From positions 983,501-1,047,500 of the forward strand of contig JAPFBL010000117.1 of NCBI GenBank assembly GCA_026182355.1: 64,000 bases of DNA, written 5' to 3'. Below are positions 35,325 to 48,624 of the stretch, piece after piece. Numbering within the stretch: position 1 is the stretch's first letter; each line of letters begins with the position of its first letter. Origin of the DNA: Hermatobates lingyangjiaoensis (Eukaryota > Arthropoda > Insecta > Hemiptera > Hermatobatidae). The position numbers and the translations under genes are program-made. The notes below the pieces were generated by a model. It saw nothing but the letters and a program-made list of their open reading frames with translations, was not told the origin of the DNA and did not search any database.

Positions 35325-37900
35325 AGATTTACTTATACAACTAATCGTTTATGGTTCGTAAAATTTTTTCTTCTTTTAAAATCAGAACTGATTTTTGACT
35401 ACCCGGTAGTTGTTTCTAATTAAAATATACGATAGAAAATAAGTTACGAAATGGACATACAAAACAACTATTTTTTTTTATTTATTCTGAAGAGTTAGCA
35501 ATAAACTATTAGTCGTGTGGTTGTTTATTGTAAAAGCCTTTACCTCCATCCTCTCAGTAAAATATTCTCATAAAAACTCGACAAACGGAGAAAATGTTTA
35601 CATTTCATGTGATAAGATGTTTAAGAAAAATATAGTAGGATAAAAATGGCTTGTCATTTTTCTTCAAATGCTATCAAAAATAGTTTTCCTGTATTTAATA
35701 GATATGTATCATGCTTAACAGACATGTGAAAAGGAGATAATAGAAAACTAGCACAAACATTGATGCCGGAAAGAACCTTACTCTGATTGAAAAGACATAA
35801 ATCTTCAACTTTACCAAATAATTTAAATAATGTTCAGGAGTTCAAAATAAAAGTCAATAGATATTCATCAAAAGTTAATAACAGAATTACATTATGGAGA
35901 GTCTTAAACAGTATATGAGTTGGTTAAATTATAAATTACACTAGCTAAAGTTTCACAACAAACTTGTATTAAACTTTCAATATGATTTTCAAATGATGAA
36001 TTTCACAATTAGTGTTAAAATTGCACGTAATACATACAAATATCGATCACAGAGTTTTCTTATAATTAGCAGAATTACTATAAGCAATTATCACAAAAAA
36101 TTACACAATTTGATATGTAATATTGAAGAATTTTACTCAAAAGTTACTGTAGGCATTATTTCTGATTTAAAAAATTTACAGTAATATACGAAATGTAGTT
36201 TAGATAATATAAAAAAATGAATTGATATAAGGTGTACAAAGTTTGAATAAAAAAAAACCAAAAAAACATATTACTATTTCAATTAATATAATGATGAGAA
36301 TGTTTTAAAAAGCGAACATAAACTTTTATGGTTTTATATGATTCAGAGATACCATAATCATTTGTGATACAGAGAAAATACTATACAAAACAAAAGTTGT
36401 CGAACGTAAAATTTTTATTTTATTTTTAATATAATCAATTAGGTGTTTATAATGTTTCTCTAAAGATGTTTCTTTCCAAATTTTTTTAATGTAAAAATGT
36501 TGATGCAACTTTTAGTTCAAGCTTAGTTTTAGACGCGATCAAAGAAGTGATCTACAGAAACCTCGTATCTCCGAATTATTAATTACAACATTGTTTATTT
36601 GCGGCTTACACAAAGATTAAGTATAAAAGATCATAAATATGGCAGATTCCTTTCCCGAAATTGCCCGTATGACCTCATTAACCAACACATATTCAAAGCA
36701 TAAAAATAATACCGAAATTTTGTAATAGTCTTGTTAGAATACATAATCACAGGGTATATCTTTAAAATGTTACTAGCTGTTGGAAACAATCAAACATTCT
36801 TAAAAACATAACGCGCTAATTTAATATATTCAATTATTTACCATATGTAACTCTAGGTTATATTTTTAATGATTTTCATTATTTTTTTGACGTATATATT
36901 ATGTTAATGTGTTAAACATCCATTATTTTGTATTGTTTCCGCTTATTATTATTTAGTTTAACTTCTTTTTGATAGTTGCTTTCTTACTATTTTACCTTTT
37001 GGTGTCCTCTCCTTCTTATTGGTTCGCTGTTAATTATTAGTTCTTACCGGTTACTCGGGGTATCTCCTCCTTTGTGGCTACCGTAATTGTTTTTTAATAA
37101 GCTTTCAGTTTGTCAGTTGTTGCCTGACAGTTGAGTGAGCTACTTCTCCTACTGATGACTACTGGGGTTGAAATATGGAGGTGAGTGGTGTCATTCTTTT
37201 CTATATCTTCGCTTTATGTCATATGACACGTTGCTCTCGTGGATTGTTTTTTTCCTGTTATATATGCTCGCATAATATGGCAGTAAATCTTATTCCAAAC
37301 TGTATTGTTGAAAATCACTGCGGCTTCTGCATTAACGATTTGCTTACGCTAAATTTATGATAATGAGCAATCATTTATGTTGGAATAATTTATAATTCAA
37401 AGTTAACCCATTACTGTGGTCATTTCAAACTAAATTGGGTGCTAAATAACGAATGAGTCAAATTCACTTTTGAAAAGAAAATTAACAAAGTAATGCTATT
37501 ACTTAAAATACACTTCATAATTTCATCAATGCATAAAATATTAAGTAGAAGAACATTATCAGATCATAAACAGAAATAAAATAAATACTGATTTTTTTTT
37601 TGCTAAGAACACCTTTATAATTAGCAGGTGAATGCAAAAATTTTAACAAATAGTTGTTTGTTTGCACTTTTACATTTGCTTGCTATTATGAGACCTCAAT
37701 GACTTCAAAACTATGGAAAATAATATCTATAATCGAGTATGTGTTACTATATTTTCCCTAAAACTATTTGTTTTACATTTAAACAATTTAACTCTTATAT
37801 TTTGCCATCTTTTCTCTTGTATCATTTATCACATAGAACTTTAACAGATTTAAATATAGACAGTATCAAATAAACCTGTTTTGACTTTATATGTGTTCCT
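35325..37900. other. Gene-less AT-rich DNA
   Basis: No gene is recognised. A pyrimidine-rich, slightly GC-richer patch at about 36950-37170 contains CTGATGA followed by GAAATATGGAG, but no convincing stem between them. Confidence 0.5.
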
Positions 37901-37924
37901 AAGCCTCGGCTATATAACCACTAA

Positions 37925-38255
37925 AAATCAAATCAGGCCGACTAGTTTAAAGTGCTGCTCTTTAGCCACTTTAGATTACTCCAAAGTGCCCGAGGTGATC
38001 ACGCGGAGGCGGGCCCGCACGACTCTACGTCGCGCGCGCATCAAGACTTACTTCACGCATCAGTATCAGGTCAGCGTACTCAAATCGGGTATCCAGAAAA
38101 AACAATTTGCCTGATACATGACTTTTTCCCTTCCAGCAGGGAAAAAGAGAGGGAGCTTTCATTTTACTCGACTCCCGTGGGCCACTGCCGGGAATGCAAG
38201 CACTCTTTTCATTCTTCCTATATCATGCACGTACTCGAGAATGAGGCTCGGTAGT
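37925..38255. other. CpG-bearing GC island, open on both strands
   Basis: This is the most GC- and CpG-rich stretch in the window (for example GTCGCGCGCGCATC near 38030-38043). Plus strand: 37881-38114 open, with an Arg-rich segment (RRRARTTLRRARIK); 37952-38254 open in another frame. Minus strand: open for about 54 codons from near 38205 to a TAG near 38030, with a perfect GTAAGT donor near 38055. It could be an exon, a promoter CpG island or an insertion from another source. No domain is recognised. Confidence 0.3.
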
Positions 38256-38259
38256 ATAG

Positions 38260-39330
38260 AATAAATCATTCTTATCGATAAAAGCAAATAAAAAATTCAT
38301 AAGTTCGGTTTCGTTTGTTTGCATTTTAAAGACAGAGTTAAAATTATAATGATATTAAACAGTCTATAGGTATAGTAAATAAATAACACACATACACACA
38401 TTTTCAACGAGCCTTATTTATGTAGTTTCATAATGTGTAAGATTGTTGGGGTACATCTCTAACCCTCAGGTGGAATTTGGTAACAAGTATCAAATAGACA
38501 GACGTTGCACAGACATTACCTAGTCTGATACTTATTTTTTACTGCAGTATTCTAGACATATATCATTCATAAGAAAAAAAGAAAAGGTTACTTCAAAATG
38601 CATTAAAAAATTTATACCAAAGCTAATACATTTCTTCAGAACAAAATTTTAAGCAATTTAGCATGTGTGAATATGAGGGACCAGCCTCAGTCACAAAGGC
38701 ACACCATTTTTTGAGCACAAACCATTATTTCTTCCCACAACAATCTACAGGATATTCTTAGTGATATTAAAGCTGAATTAAATTTTAACACAGAAGTAAA
38801 TAAATCTTTATAAGTTACTGATGAACTTTCTAGTTAGTTTGAATGTAAATAATTCTATATTTTTTTTTCATAAAAAGATAAATATTCTTTTTTATGCAAT
38901 TTAAATTTTCTATGTCCATAAATGTACTATATTGAGGTAAACTGATTATTTTTTTTACTTTAGGCGCTGAAAATTTGGATTATGCAAGATTGAATACTTA
39001 GTAGGTTTGAGCTTTTTTTTCTCATATCATCATATTATATTGAGAAAAATAAACTAATGAAACTATTAGTATTGTGATATCATAATGAGTTTCTTTGGAG
39101 TAATGCTATCAGGATATACCACATACACATACATAAAAAAATAATTTATTACAAGTAAGAGTCTTTCTATGAAACATATTTTTGTTAACGGAAAGAAATA
39201 TTTAAAACGAGTTATATGTGAAATCATAATGGAAATTGTGATCTTAGATAGGATTATTGTATTTTTTTTTGGATAATTATATATAAGATAAAAGTTGTTA
39301 CTTCTTTATTACTGCCATAATAGGATTTTT
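38260..39330. other. Gene-less AT-rich DNA
   Basis: Nothing recognised. Confidence 0.5.
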
Positions 39331-39334
39331 TTTC

Positions 39335-39580
39335 TAACGAAAATAAGTTGATGAAGACATGCCCTCCTAATTGGGCATTTGAAGACTGTCGGTGGGGTAC
39401 GTCCGGAGCACTCGCTATAGCTAGCAGTAGACCGAGTAGAGCGCAACACATAAAGATCCAATTTATTAGCTCCATTCAACTCAGGCCTTAATCGGCTGCG
39501 ACAAACAAGCAAGCCTCCTTGCCATAATGACTCTTGATCCAGGATTACAATCGTCACTGCCATCCCATGCACACCACATT
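39335..39580. other. GC-elevated island with an open minus-strand frame
   Basis: This block has sharp edges against AT-rich DNA. The minus frame 39309-39572 is open for 87 codons, and a shifted minus frame starting near 39580 is also partly open. The protein is not one I recognise. Exon, old gene fragment or unclassified repeat are all possible. Confidence 0.3.
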
Positions 39581-39883
39581 AAATCCAATACCCCAAGATT
39601 TATATATTAACCCTATTTCATATTAATTAACTGTTATCTTAAATTATACATTTAGGTTACTTTCTAGATGTCTTTCTGGAGGCAATATATCTCCATGCTT
39701 AAGTCGTATGTATAACATAAAGTATACTGAATTACTAATGCTCAAATCAATATGTATAAAGTTCGTGAGTTTGTTTGTTTGTCCATTCATTTTCCGTGGA
39801 GATAGAGACCTGAAATTATTATAATATTTACTTTTGTTGCGATTGGCTTTGTTATAGTTGTATTACATAATAAATCGTATTAG

Positions 39884-39926
39884 AGGGGGTCAGAGTAGTC
39901 CAGTGGCTTGCGTACTCGCCTTCACT
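39884..39926 (+). mobile_element. tRNA-SINE head fragment (copy 4)
   Basis: GGGTCAGAGTAGTCCAGTGG followed by CTTGCGTACTCGCCTTC matches the first 40 bp of the SINE heads at 7791 and 34982 (AGTGGTT..CGTACTCGCCTC), then stops. No B box or body. Confidence 0.6.
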
Positions 39927-39929
39927 CTC

Positions 39930-41660
39930 TACTATATTATTTAATAATATTCCTCATTAAGAGGTTAGGTAGACTATATATATATAATAGACTATTACAT
40001 TAGAGATTAAAAATGAATAATTTTAGAAACAAACTTAAACACAACTGGTAGATAAAATACCAATGTTCTAATGTAATATTATAAACCTAATGTTATTTTA
40101 TGTTGGGTAAATAAATTGAACATTTCAATGTACAATTTTTGTTTGTTTAAAGTATATTTGATTGTTTATATAACTTGAATTGATGTTTTATTGATTTATG
40201 TCGTAAAATATTTTTTTTTTACTTTGAAATTGTTTTTATTTTGCTAAAGATACTTAGTGTATATATATCTTGAATCATGTTAAGATACTAATCAGTTTGG
40301 GCTGTTTAAGAATCTGTTTCCGTGCCTTGATAATTAGACACGTCAATTAAAATTATATTAATTGATCAGTATAATTTATTATCAATAATGTTCAGTAAAT
40401 CATGTTCAGTAAATTTATTTCAATAAAGATTGCTATAATTTCTGAGTGACACAAGAAACGGTCATGGGTAGGCTAGGACATAAATAAATTTGACATGCAA
40501 ATTTATAATTTAATTATATGTAATAATTAATATAATTAATAATTTAATTAATATTACAAATTATATTTTAATGAAAGTAATAACTATCAACACATAATGT
40601 TTCCTTTAAAATTACAATTATTAAAAATGTTAGCAATAAATAAACAAATTATCATTGCAATCATATATTTGGTAAGTAAGTGTTAACTGCATGCCAAAGT
40701 AATAAAAAATGTCTTCACTATTATGTTTTTCAGGTATATGTTAAATAACATCATTAAGATAATGATAATGGTTAAGAAAGTTCATAATTTCATTAAGGAT
40801 AATTCTAGTCAGTTTAATATATAACTTTCCACTTCTTCCAGTGGAAGAAGCATTATATTATAATTTAATATAATGCCACTTCTTCCATTTCTTAAATAAT
40901 GTATAATTGACGCTTGGCGTTAAAATTTCTCTATTTATGATTTCTTTTAACTCTTTTTTTTATTTAAATATTTTAGACAAAATGTGTCCCTTATTACCAT
41001 GTTATTTCAGTGTTGAATGTGTTCTATTTAAAAGTTTTTTAATCCTGCTTAATCGCTGTGGCCTTGTTTTTAGTGACACGTGATGTAGGTTGTTACTCAA
41101 CTGATATTCTCATGTAACAAGGACACTCATAACAATAAAATAAAATTATCTAAAAATAACTTGTGCAAGATTGCTTATTACTCACTTTTAAAACATCAAA
41201 ACTGAAACGTATGTTTAAAACCCATATCTGCATGTGCGGTACAATATGTATGAATACCTCGAATTATACATCTTTATTATAAAGAAATAATTGTTTCAAA
41301 TAATTATTTATGCTAACTTTATTCTTGAAGATACAAATTCCAAGAGTATGATATGCTAGTTACCTTCAATACAAACCTAGTTAAATTCATCAAGTTAATA
41401 AATTTGAATGAATTATGCAATACAGACATGTCATTTATTTTGTTTTTATAATTTTCTTAGCAGTCCAGCTACTTAGGTTAGCACGTCACCAAATGACACA
41501 GAAGAAGAAAATAATTTGCTTAGTTCAAGTTTTCAGGATTAAAATGGAATTTTATCAAAACATTCCATAAGACTTTCTAGAACTTGAGCAAAAGTTAACT
41601 CAAAATACCTTAATAATATTAAGTACACATATTTGATCATCTCTATGTTTTGTCATGCAA
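39930..41660. other. Gene-less AT-rich DNA
   Basis: This contains the hairpin listed at 40829 and AT-palindromic words at about 40495-40570. No gene is seen. Confidence 0.55.
40829..40887. repeat. Hairpin-forming inverted repeat
   Basis: CCACTTCTTCC, then GGAAGAAG and CATTATATTA, then TAATATAATG and CCACTTCTTCC form two competing hairpins that share the central GGAAGAAG strand. No flanking element is recognised. Confidence 0.8.
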
Positions 41661-41663
41661 TGC

Positions 41664-41750
41664 AATGTTTTAAGATATTAGTTTATCATGTTATTACAAT
41701 CAAAGCTATAATGTTCTAAGATATTAGTTTATCATGTTATTACAATCAAA
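41664..41750. repeat. 46-bp tandem duplication
   Basis: Units at 41664-41709 and 41710-41750 (the second slightly incomplete) differ at one visible position. Confidence 0.85.
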
Positions 41751-41754
41751 CAAA

Positions 41755-43240
41755 TCTATAAAAAAGTTAAACGTCTTAAGTATGAATTACATTTTTCTAT
41801 ATTGCAGAATAAAAATGCATACAACATAGTAAATTTATAGCAGTATGCATTTATTCATTTGACTAACTAAAAGCATATAAACTTAAAAATAATAATTCAA
41901 TTATTTTCCTAACTGTATTCGGCTAGTAGCGGCAATGAAATTTTTCTAAATACCCAGACCTCTAAAATAATGTTACAAATGCACAACTTATACCTAAATG
42001 TATCCAGCATCACTAAAATATATCTTAGATAATTCATGAAGGTTAAAAGTCGTTAATAATGTTCTCACTCAAATTGAGAAATATACGAGCTTCTATAGAC
42101 GATGATCAACAAGCCTTTCAACTTAAGTCTATCATATAGTTCTACAGTGCAGTAGGATTTCAATATTCAGTTGAAATTTACTTACGTTTTGTTTTTTGTG
42201 ACTTTTTTTAAAAAAAATATAATATAACACTATTAGAATAAAAACAAAAAAATCAGTTTTGATTTGTATACAATCTAAATTCACGTTGTTTAATTTTATT
42301 TGCAATTTCATTTTACATAGTAAATATACAGTAAAGCTGATGGTTATTTACCTTAAATTAGTTGTATATTACGTTTAATATTGTATATTACATTCTAAAA
42401 TAAAAAAAAATCTATAATTTTTGAATTTTGCCAGAACTACTTTAAAATCACTTTTGTTTATTAATCCAAATTAGATACAAAATAAATCTAACACTTCTCT
42501 GGTTTAAATATTAAGAAGAGAATAAGTGAGCATTATTCTCAAACCCATTTCAACTACTGCTTCCAAGGGCATTAAATTTTTATTTCATTAATTGTATTTG
42601 TATATATTTTACATATTTTTATACTACTGTAATTTTATCGGTTTTAATAACTTGGTTGTTTTTTTAATTTTTAGTTTGCATTAAGTGACTCTAACAATGA
42701 ATTTGTAAATTTACTTGATTCAGTAGTATATGTACTATAATGGGATAATATAATGAAAAACCAACTGATAACAAAACATTCTTATAATGTAAACAATATA
42801 ATAAAACAAAATTGATGTTACAATATTCCTTATGTAAATGTGGATTACATGCATATAGTGGTATCTTGTTGGTCAGTTATTTTTATGAATTTTTGATACG
42901 TTGATTGTATTTATTAGCGACTTCTTAAAGTGCAGATACTATTTTTTTTGTGAGTTCATTGAAATCTGGACAATAATTTGGAGCAGATTGTGAAATTATT
43001 GTATTAATATACTAGTAACTCTCAGCATTATTATTTACAGACCATATCTAGCACCATTGCAGATACTCAATACACAAAGAAAACAGTATTGTTGAGAATA
43101 CAATTATTTCAGAAAAAAGTATCACCAATTCATGCAACTTTTTTCTCCATAATATTTAAATTAAATGCATTACTTGTGCAATCTGTTATAGTGTAGAATT
43201 TATTCATATTGGGTGATTTCAAGAATTCCGTCTTCATTTT
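41755..43240. other. Gene-less AT-rich DNA
   Basis: Nothing recognised. Confidence 0.55.
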
Positions 43241-43245
43241 CATAA

Positions 43246-43416
43246 TATTTTTACTTTACTATAAGTAAAATATAGTGATCGTGAAAAAATTCAATTTCGA
43301 GATTTTGACAGAATTACATGTTTTGAAGTCCCAAAAGTCGTTTTATGAAGTTTTCTCTATGATATCTGTGTGTATGTGTGTGTTGAGTGCGTGGGTGGGT
43401 GGGTGAGTGTGTTAGC
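43246..43416 (+). repeat. Repeat R (copy 1) with TG/TGGG tract
   Basis: ACTATAAGTAAAATATAGTG, ATCGTGAAAA, GATTTTGACAGAATTACAT, GAAGTCCCAAAAGTCGTTTT and GATATCTGTGTG are followed by a TG-rich tract with GTGGGTGGGTGGG (43391-43403). The same order, tract included, is on the minus strand at 51240 back to 50878. Confidence 0.65.
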
Positions 43417-43419
43417 ATT

Positions 43420-44770
43420 GCTTGTTACCACGCTAAGGTCCAGAATCTTTGATGGATCAAATTGATGTTTTACACAAAATTAGGCCTCATAGTGTAGATG
43501 ATCCCTATTATTTGGGAAGAATTATGCATGACGGGAAAATCACTTTTTTTCCAAAAACCGGTTTTTCGGAAACATTTTTTCTCCTAAACTGCTAACTCTA
43601 GAGTTTTGAAATTTTGGCATCATCTTTGAGATTACAAATGGATTAAACGAAAAATATACTCAGAATTTAAAAAACAACGAGAAATATTTTCTTTTCAATA
43701 AAATGTAAAAATTTTGACTTATAATTCAATCTCAAAGCTTGTGAGAGCAATACAAGCTATACCATTTGACGGATCATAATGAAAACTATACCTAAATATG
43801 CAACATTATAATGAGAATGATTTGAGTTAGTTTTTTTCAAAATTAAATTCACCGAAAGGGCGTTAAAGTACGTTTTCTGTTTTCAGAGAATCTTTTTTTG
43901 ACGCTAAACAGCTCATTAAAACATAATGAAAATTTGTCCAAAAATGGAACATAAAATTAGTAATTTATAAAAAAAATGTATGAAATTTCAATCACGGCAA
44001 AGAGAAATAAAGCTATAAAAACTGTTTGTTTTTAAAAAAAACAAATGAGATTGTTTTTAAAACTATTCTATTCTGGCAGTTCATATTTATTATTTTCAAA
44101 AATTAAAGCTTCCAACTATAAAAGATTTAAACTATATTGAATAGCTATCTTCGACTTTGAGTTGAGTATGTAAACTGGCTAATTACTGATATATTTTTTC
44201 TGAATATACATTCTTAGTAAGCTTATAACAGAGTACAGCAGGTAGTAAAAAGATAACACTCACTCATAAAAAATTGGTGTATATGATTTTTGCAAAGATT
44301 TTGACAAATTAAATACTAAGAAGCCATAAAATTCTCAGTATAATAATTCTATAATAGACCAAAAATGTAAAAAAATTCAAAATTTAAATTTTTCGTTTAA
44401 AGATTAATAAATTTAATTATCGTACATCTTTATTTATAAATTATCTTAAAATGATATTTTTTTCTTTGACGTTTATGATGTTTTTCAGAGAAAATAAGAT
44501 TACTTCTTGTTGTAAATTTGAAAATTTTGACTTAAGTATCCACTGTAGAAGGAGGTCAGGTAAACGATGTAAGAAATCCACTGGCTGTTTGAACAAAGGC
44601 CATGATTATTTCGTATCAAGAAATTTTCACTTTGGCTTTTCAAAGAGGTTATTACTGCTGTAGATAAGTCAATCAATCACTATCTGTACTACCTCCAGAA
44701 ATGAAAGACTAATAAACATCTCTTATTTAGACATTATACCTAAATCAAACACTATTTATTATATATCCAA
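43420..44770. other. AT-rich DNA between repeats R and F, possibly one older element
   Basis: This includes a short inverted repeat at about 43550-43575 (CCAAAAACC/GGTTTTTCGG) and a run reading CTCCTAAACTGCTAACTC then GTTTTGAAATTTTGGCA, a style common in dispersed invertebrate repeats. No coding frame is supported. Confidence 0.4.
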
Positions 44771-44772
44771 GA

Positions 44773-44835
44773 AGTATGATATTATGTTTACTTATAGTAA
44801 TGTTGAATGTAGGCCACTCCAGATTTTTTTTTTGG
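44773..44835 (+). repeat. Repeat F (copy 2)
   Basis: Matches 26834-26895 (TATGATATTATGTTTAC, AATGTTGAATGTAGGCCACTC). Confidence 0.6.
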
Positions 44836-44839
44836 AGAA

Positions 44840-45530
44840 GTAATTCTTGAAATCCTCTAATATGTATTAATTATATACCTGAATTAAAATGTTTAATATA
44901 TTAATGACACTTATTGTGTTAGCTTCAGAGTTATTGCTAAATTTGGTCAAATTAAGGTAGGTTTCAAAGTTATTCTAATATCTCTTTCCCTAAACAACTA
45001 AAAATGAGAATAGTATGCATATAGTGAATGAAATTATTTTGCTCTAGTATTCGTAATCTCATTTGTAATTTAACAGAATTGCATTTCATTTTAAGTAATA
45101 TGTGAATATTTTAAGAAATGATAGGAGAGGGGAGAATCTAATTTGGAATCGAAAGTACAAAATAGAACTTGCGAGCTTGACTTGTTTAAGTTGGGGTAGT
45201 GATTAAAGCATCTTTCATTACGGAGCTTAGTCTGAAATGCAGTGTTCAGGGTCTTCGCCAGAAACTAATCCCCTAATTGTCTGCCACTGTCCCTGCAGTA
45301 GGCTGCCACGTATATATCACCTTCAACCTTCCCAACTTCCAAGCACAGCCTACTTTGGCATTGATTGCACATCAATATAAAGCCCCTTCAAAATAAATAT
45401 ACCTATGCAATAATCTTAACAAGATTTAACTAAAACATGCTACAATTTTAAAACTTGTTATATATATTAAATAAATAGGAATTCAAAATTATTTTAATCT
45501 ATTTATACTTAAATATAAATAGATTGTTAG

Positions 45531-45575
<45 letters not shown>

Positions 45576-48545
45576 TAGTACAATATAATATTATTATGTC
45601 TCGTATATCATTTATACGATTTATTTATATATTTTATTTATTTATGTCTGGTATGTATAGTATAACATTTAATATGTCTCGTGTATTGCGATAATACATT
45701 GGAAACTAATATATAGTGAAATGCAACATTAGTGTATTAATGAATTGTATAGAGACAATAATATATAAAAAGTCATATAATATTCATACACACTCAGCAT
45801 CATTTATATACCCTACTAATAATTTATCCACGTCCTTAGCGTAATTGTAGCAATATGTTATGAATGGTTTTTATATATTGGTGTTATCCAAACAAGTTTT
45901 TATCTTAAATTATTTCATAAAAATATTAATCTAACAGTTGTTATGTTCAATAGTGTAGAATTAATTATGACAAAAAATACTAATTTTATCATTATTATAG
46001 TGTCATTAACTTCTTTTCCAGCACCCTTAATGATGCATGTTTATCTTTATCATTATTGTTTTAATTACTTTATTATTAGATAGAATTTTAAATGCAATCT
46101 ATTTGGGTGTATTTTTCAGAGTGATCACTCAAGTAACCTTTTTATATTGTAATTTCATGTTTACGATGATAAAATTGAATACAAATTCTAATATAAAAGA
46201 ATAGAAAGTCTAACTTGTATATGATTAATTTGGAAGAGAAAAGGGAATAAGATATTTTTACAAACTAATTTAAAACTAATATGAGTTCTTATGAGAGTTG
46301 CGTTTTGCTTTTCTTTTTGCACAAGCAGAGAACACACGAGACACAAGGTTTGCATTCACAAGGATTTTGATTTCGTATATTCAATATTAATATATTTGCT
46401 TTTTATTTGGTATATATAGAGCCTAATGGTTAATTAAAAAAATATTTAAGCAAATCACATACTCAGTTATGCATGTACTACTCTTAGACCAGAAAGTTAG
46501 ATATTTTCATTAAGTATCTTATTGCATCATAAGGAGTAAAATTCATACATCTAAAATTATAAATATTTTTATATAATTTTTTTTATCGCAAAAAATCGGA
46601 AAAATATAAACTGAAATTTATTTTCTCCGAATGAAATAAATACTTTATTTGGCAATGGCATCAATTTATGATAATCAATTTATATGCATATATGGATGTT
46701 TCTATTGAACTGAGATAGCTATTAAAATGTTCATCTCCCAAAATATCTGTTTTAGCAGTTCTTTAGTTATTCATACATGAAAAACTTGTTCGAAACAATA
46801 CTGGACATGCATATCAATGACCTGGTAATTTGATTGAATTCATTGAAATATGCAATTCTTTTGAAATTTCAACAAGGGTTTGTTTTTTATGATGTGCTTT
46901 TAGAATTTTTGGTTTTAAAAATAACAACGGTTCAATTAGACATTTCAATATGTTTCAAAAAAACATTTGAAACACTTATATAAAACATTTTTACAATTTC
47001 AAATATTGAGAAGTTCTACCTTTTAACTATCTAACAGAAATAATACATTAAATGTAATTTACAGATATTGTTGTGAATTTTAAGATTACAACATTCAATT
47101 AGGCAAAGTTATAAACAGATTCTTACACGTAATTTAAACAACGTAACTAAAAAAGTCTATCTTGCGGCGTGCTATGGTTAACGAGATTTTGTTTTATAGG
47201 GAAAATTATAGTAATTTTTAATTTCAGTCACAAAACCTATAAATGCTTAAAAACATGAAAAAAATTGTTTTTCTTATATGTGAATTTACATTCTATCATT
47301 GTTGACTTAGTTTATTTTGTCACTTATATGTTATGTAATAAAGTGTTTCTGTAAAAAGAAGTTTTTACAGAACAATTACATTTCCAAAACGTACCATTAC
47401 ACTTATGTTTATCAGAAAAAAATATATAAACAACTTCTAGTTAAAAGTTTTCAATTTGCATCTGGTATAAGTGATTAGAATTTAGCTATTAATAATTTCC
47501 TTTATCATACCTAATAAAAGTATTTCTCAGGACTAATTTGAATAAAATATTTTCACACATCACGTATAGATGATTATAGCAGCTTTTTATCAGTCAATAT
47601 ATTGAAGTGTGAATTCTACACCATGTAATAGAATAATGTAATAAGTATTCTAATTAATTGTAATTAATTATCATAATTAATTAGTTGTTTGGTCATGCTT
47701 TGATTTGGAAACGACAAAGTAGGTTGGAAATATTTGTTCTTCTAGGGAGTTTCAAGTTTCTCGTTTATAGATTTTACTCTAACTACAATTCCGTAAATTT
47801 GTTGTATGCATTCTTTACACAAATACATTGTGATTTAAATTTTTTTAGTTACTGATACATAGTTACTACATATTAGTAACGTTAAATGCTTATTGCATGC
47901 AGGGATAAAGGTAAGTAACTAACAAATTATAAATGGTATTGAAGCTATGATTAAGTGTTCTGCAATCACTACATGAACTCATGTAGATAACAATTTTATT
48001 TAAAGAAGCTTACCAATAAATTATTAAAACAAAATACATGTGTTTTTCTGGTCTGCAGTATAAAGAAACTTGAAAAGGGATAATGAGATGATAATGTCTT
48101 GCTCTGACAAAGCCATTATCGAGGTGTTGGACTAGTGGCACAGACACATGTCATAGCTTTGAAAAGGATTCATCTATTTTGTAGGAAGCTAAGGTTGAAA
48201 CATTCATTTTATAATCTTTCCTTCCAACGTAAATAAGATTTCCTTTGTGTAATTACTTAAAAATATTTTTAACAGATCTGTATTTTATCTTGACAATTTT
48301 ATCTTTCGCATTGGGTTTTTTTAGAATTATTACAAAAAAATGTTATTTGTCGTGATTACCGTTTGACCTACCTGTAATAGTACACAATATTTATAAGAAT
48401 AATTTTTTTAATACGCTATCATTTTTTGGTTTACAAAATATGCACTGAAATCTCTTAAATTCCAGTTGATTAAATTATTGTTTTGATTTTGTTACCTCGA
48501 TCCAATGAAATCGCCATAATAACGATGATATGAATAGAAATAAAA
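44840..48545. other. Gene-less AT-rich DNA with a TA microsatellite
   Basis: (AT)n lies at about 45531-45569. A GC-richer patch at about 45160-45370 has a loosely tRNA-like start but no usable B box. Otherwise nothing is recognised. Confidence 0.5.
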
Positions 48546-48552
48546 AAGTTAA

Positions 48553-48622
48553 TGAAGTAAATAAAAGAAATAATGAGTAAATAAAAGAAATAATAAAGTA
48601 AATAAAAGAAATAAAAAGTAAG
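48553..48622. repeat. About 20-bp tandem repeat, three to four units
   Basis: AGTAAATAAAAGAAATAA-type units repeat in direct orientation with small length changes. Confidence 0.85.
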
Positions 48623-48624
48623 TA

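Noticed and set aside
37150..37180. CTGATGA followed by GAAATATGGAG as another hammerhead-like motif
   Set aside because: The ten bases between do not form a convincing stem (at most isolated pairs), and the surrounding sequence matches none of families A-D.
45160..45370. Second tRNA-derived SINE family
   Set aside because: Only a weak A-box-like start is present. No B box and no second copy was found.
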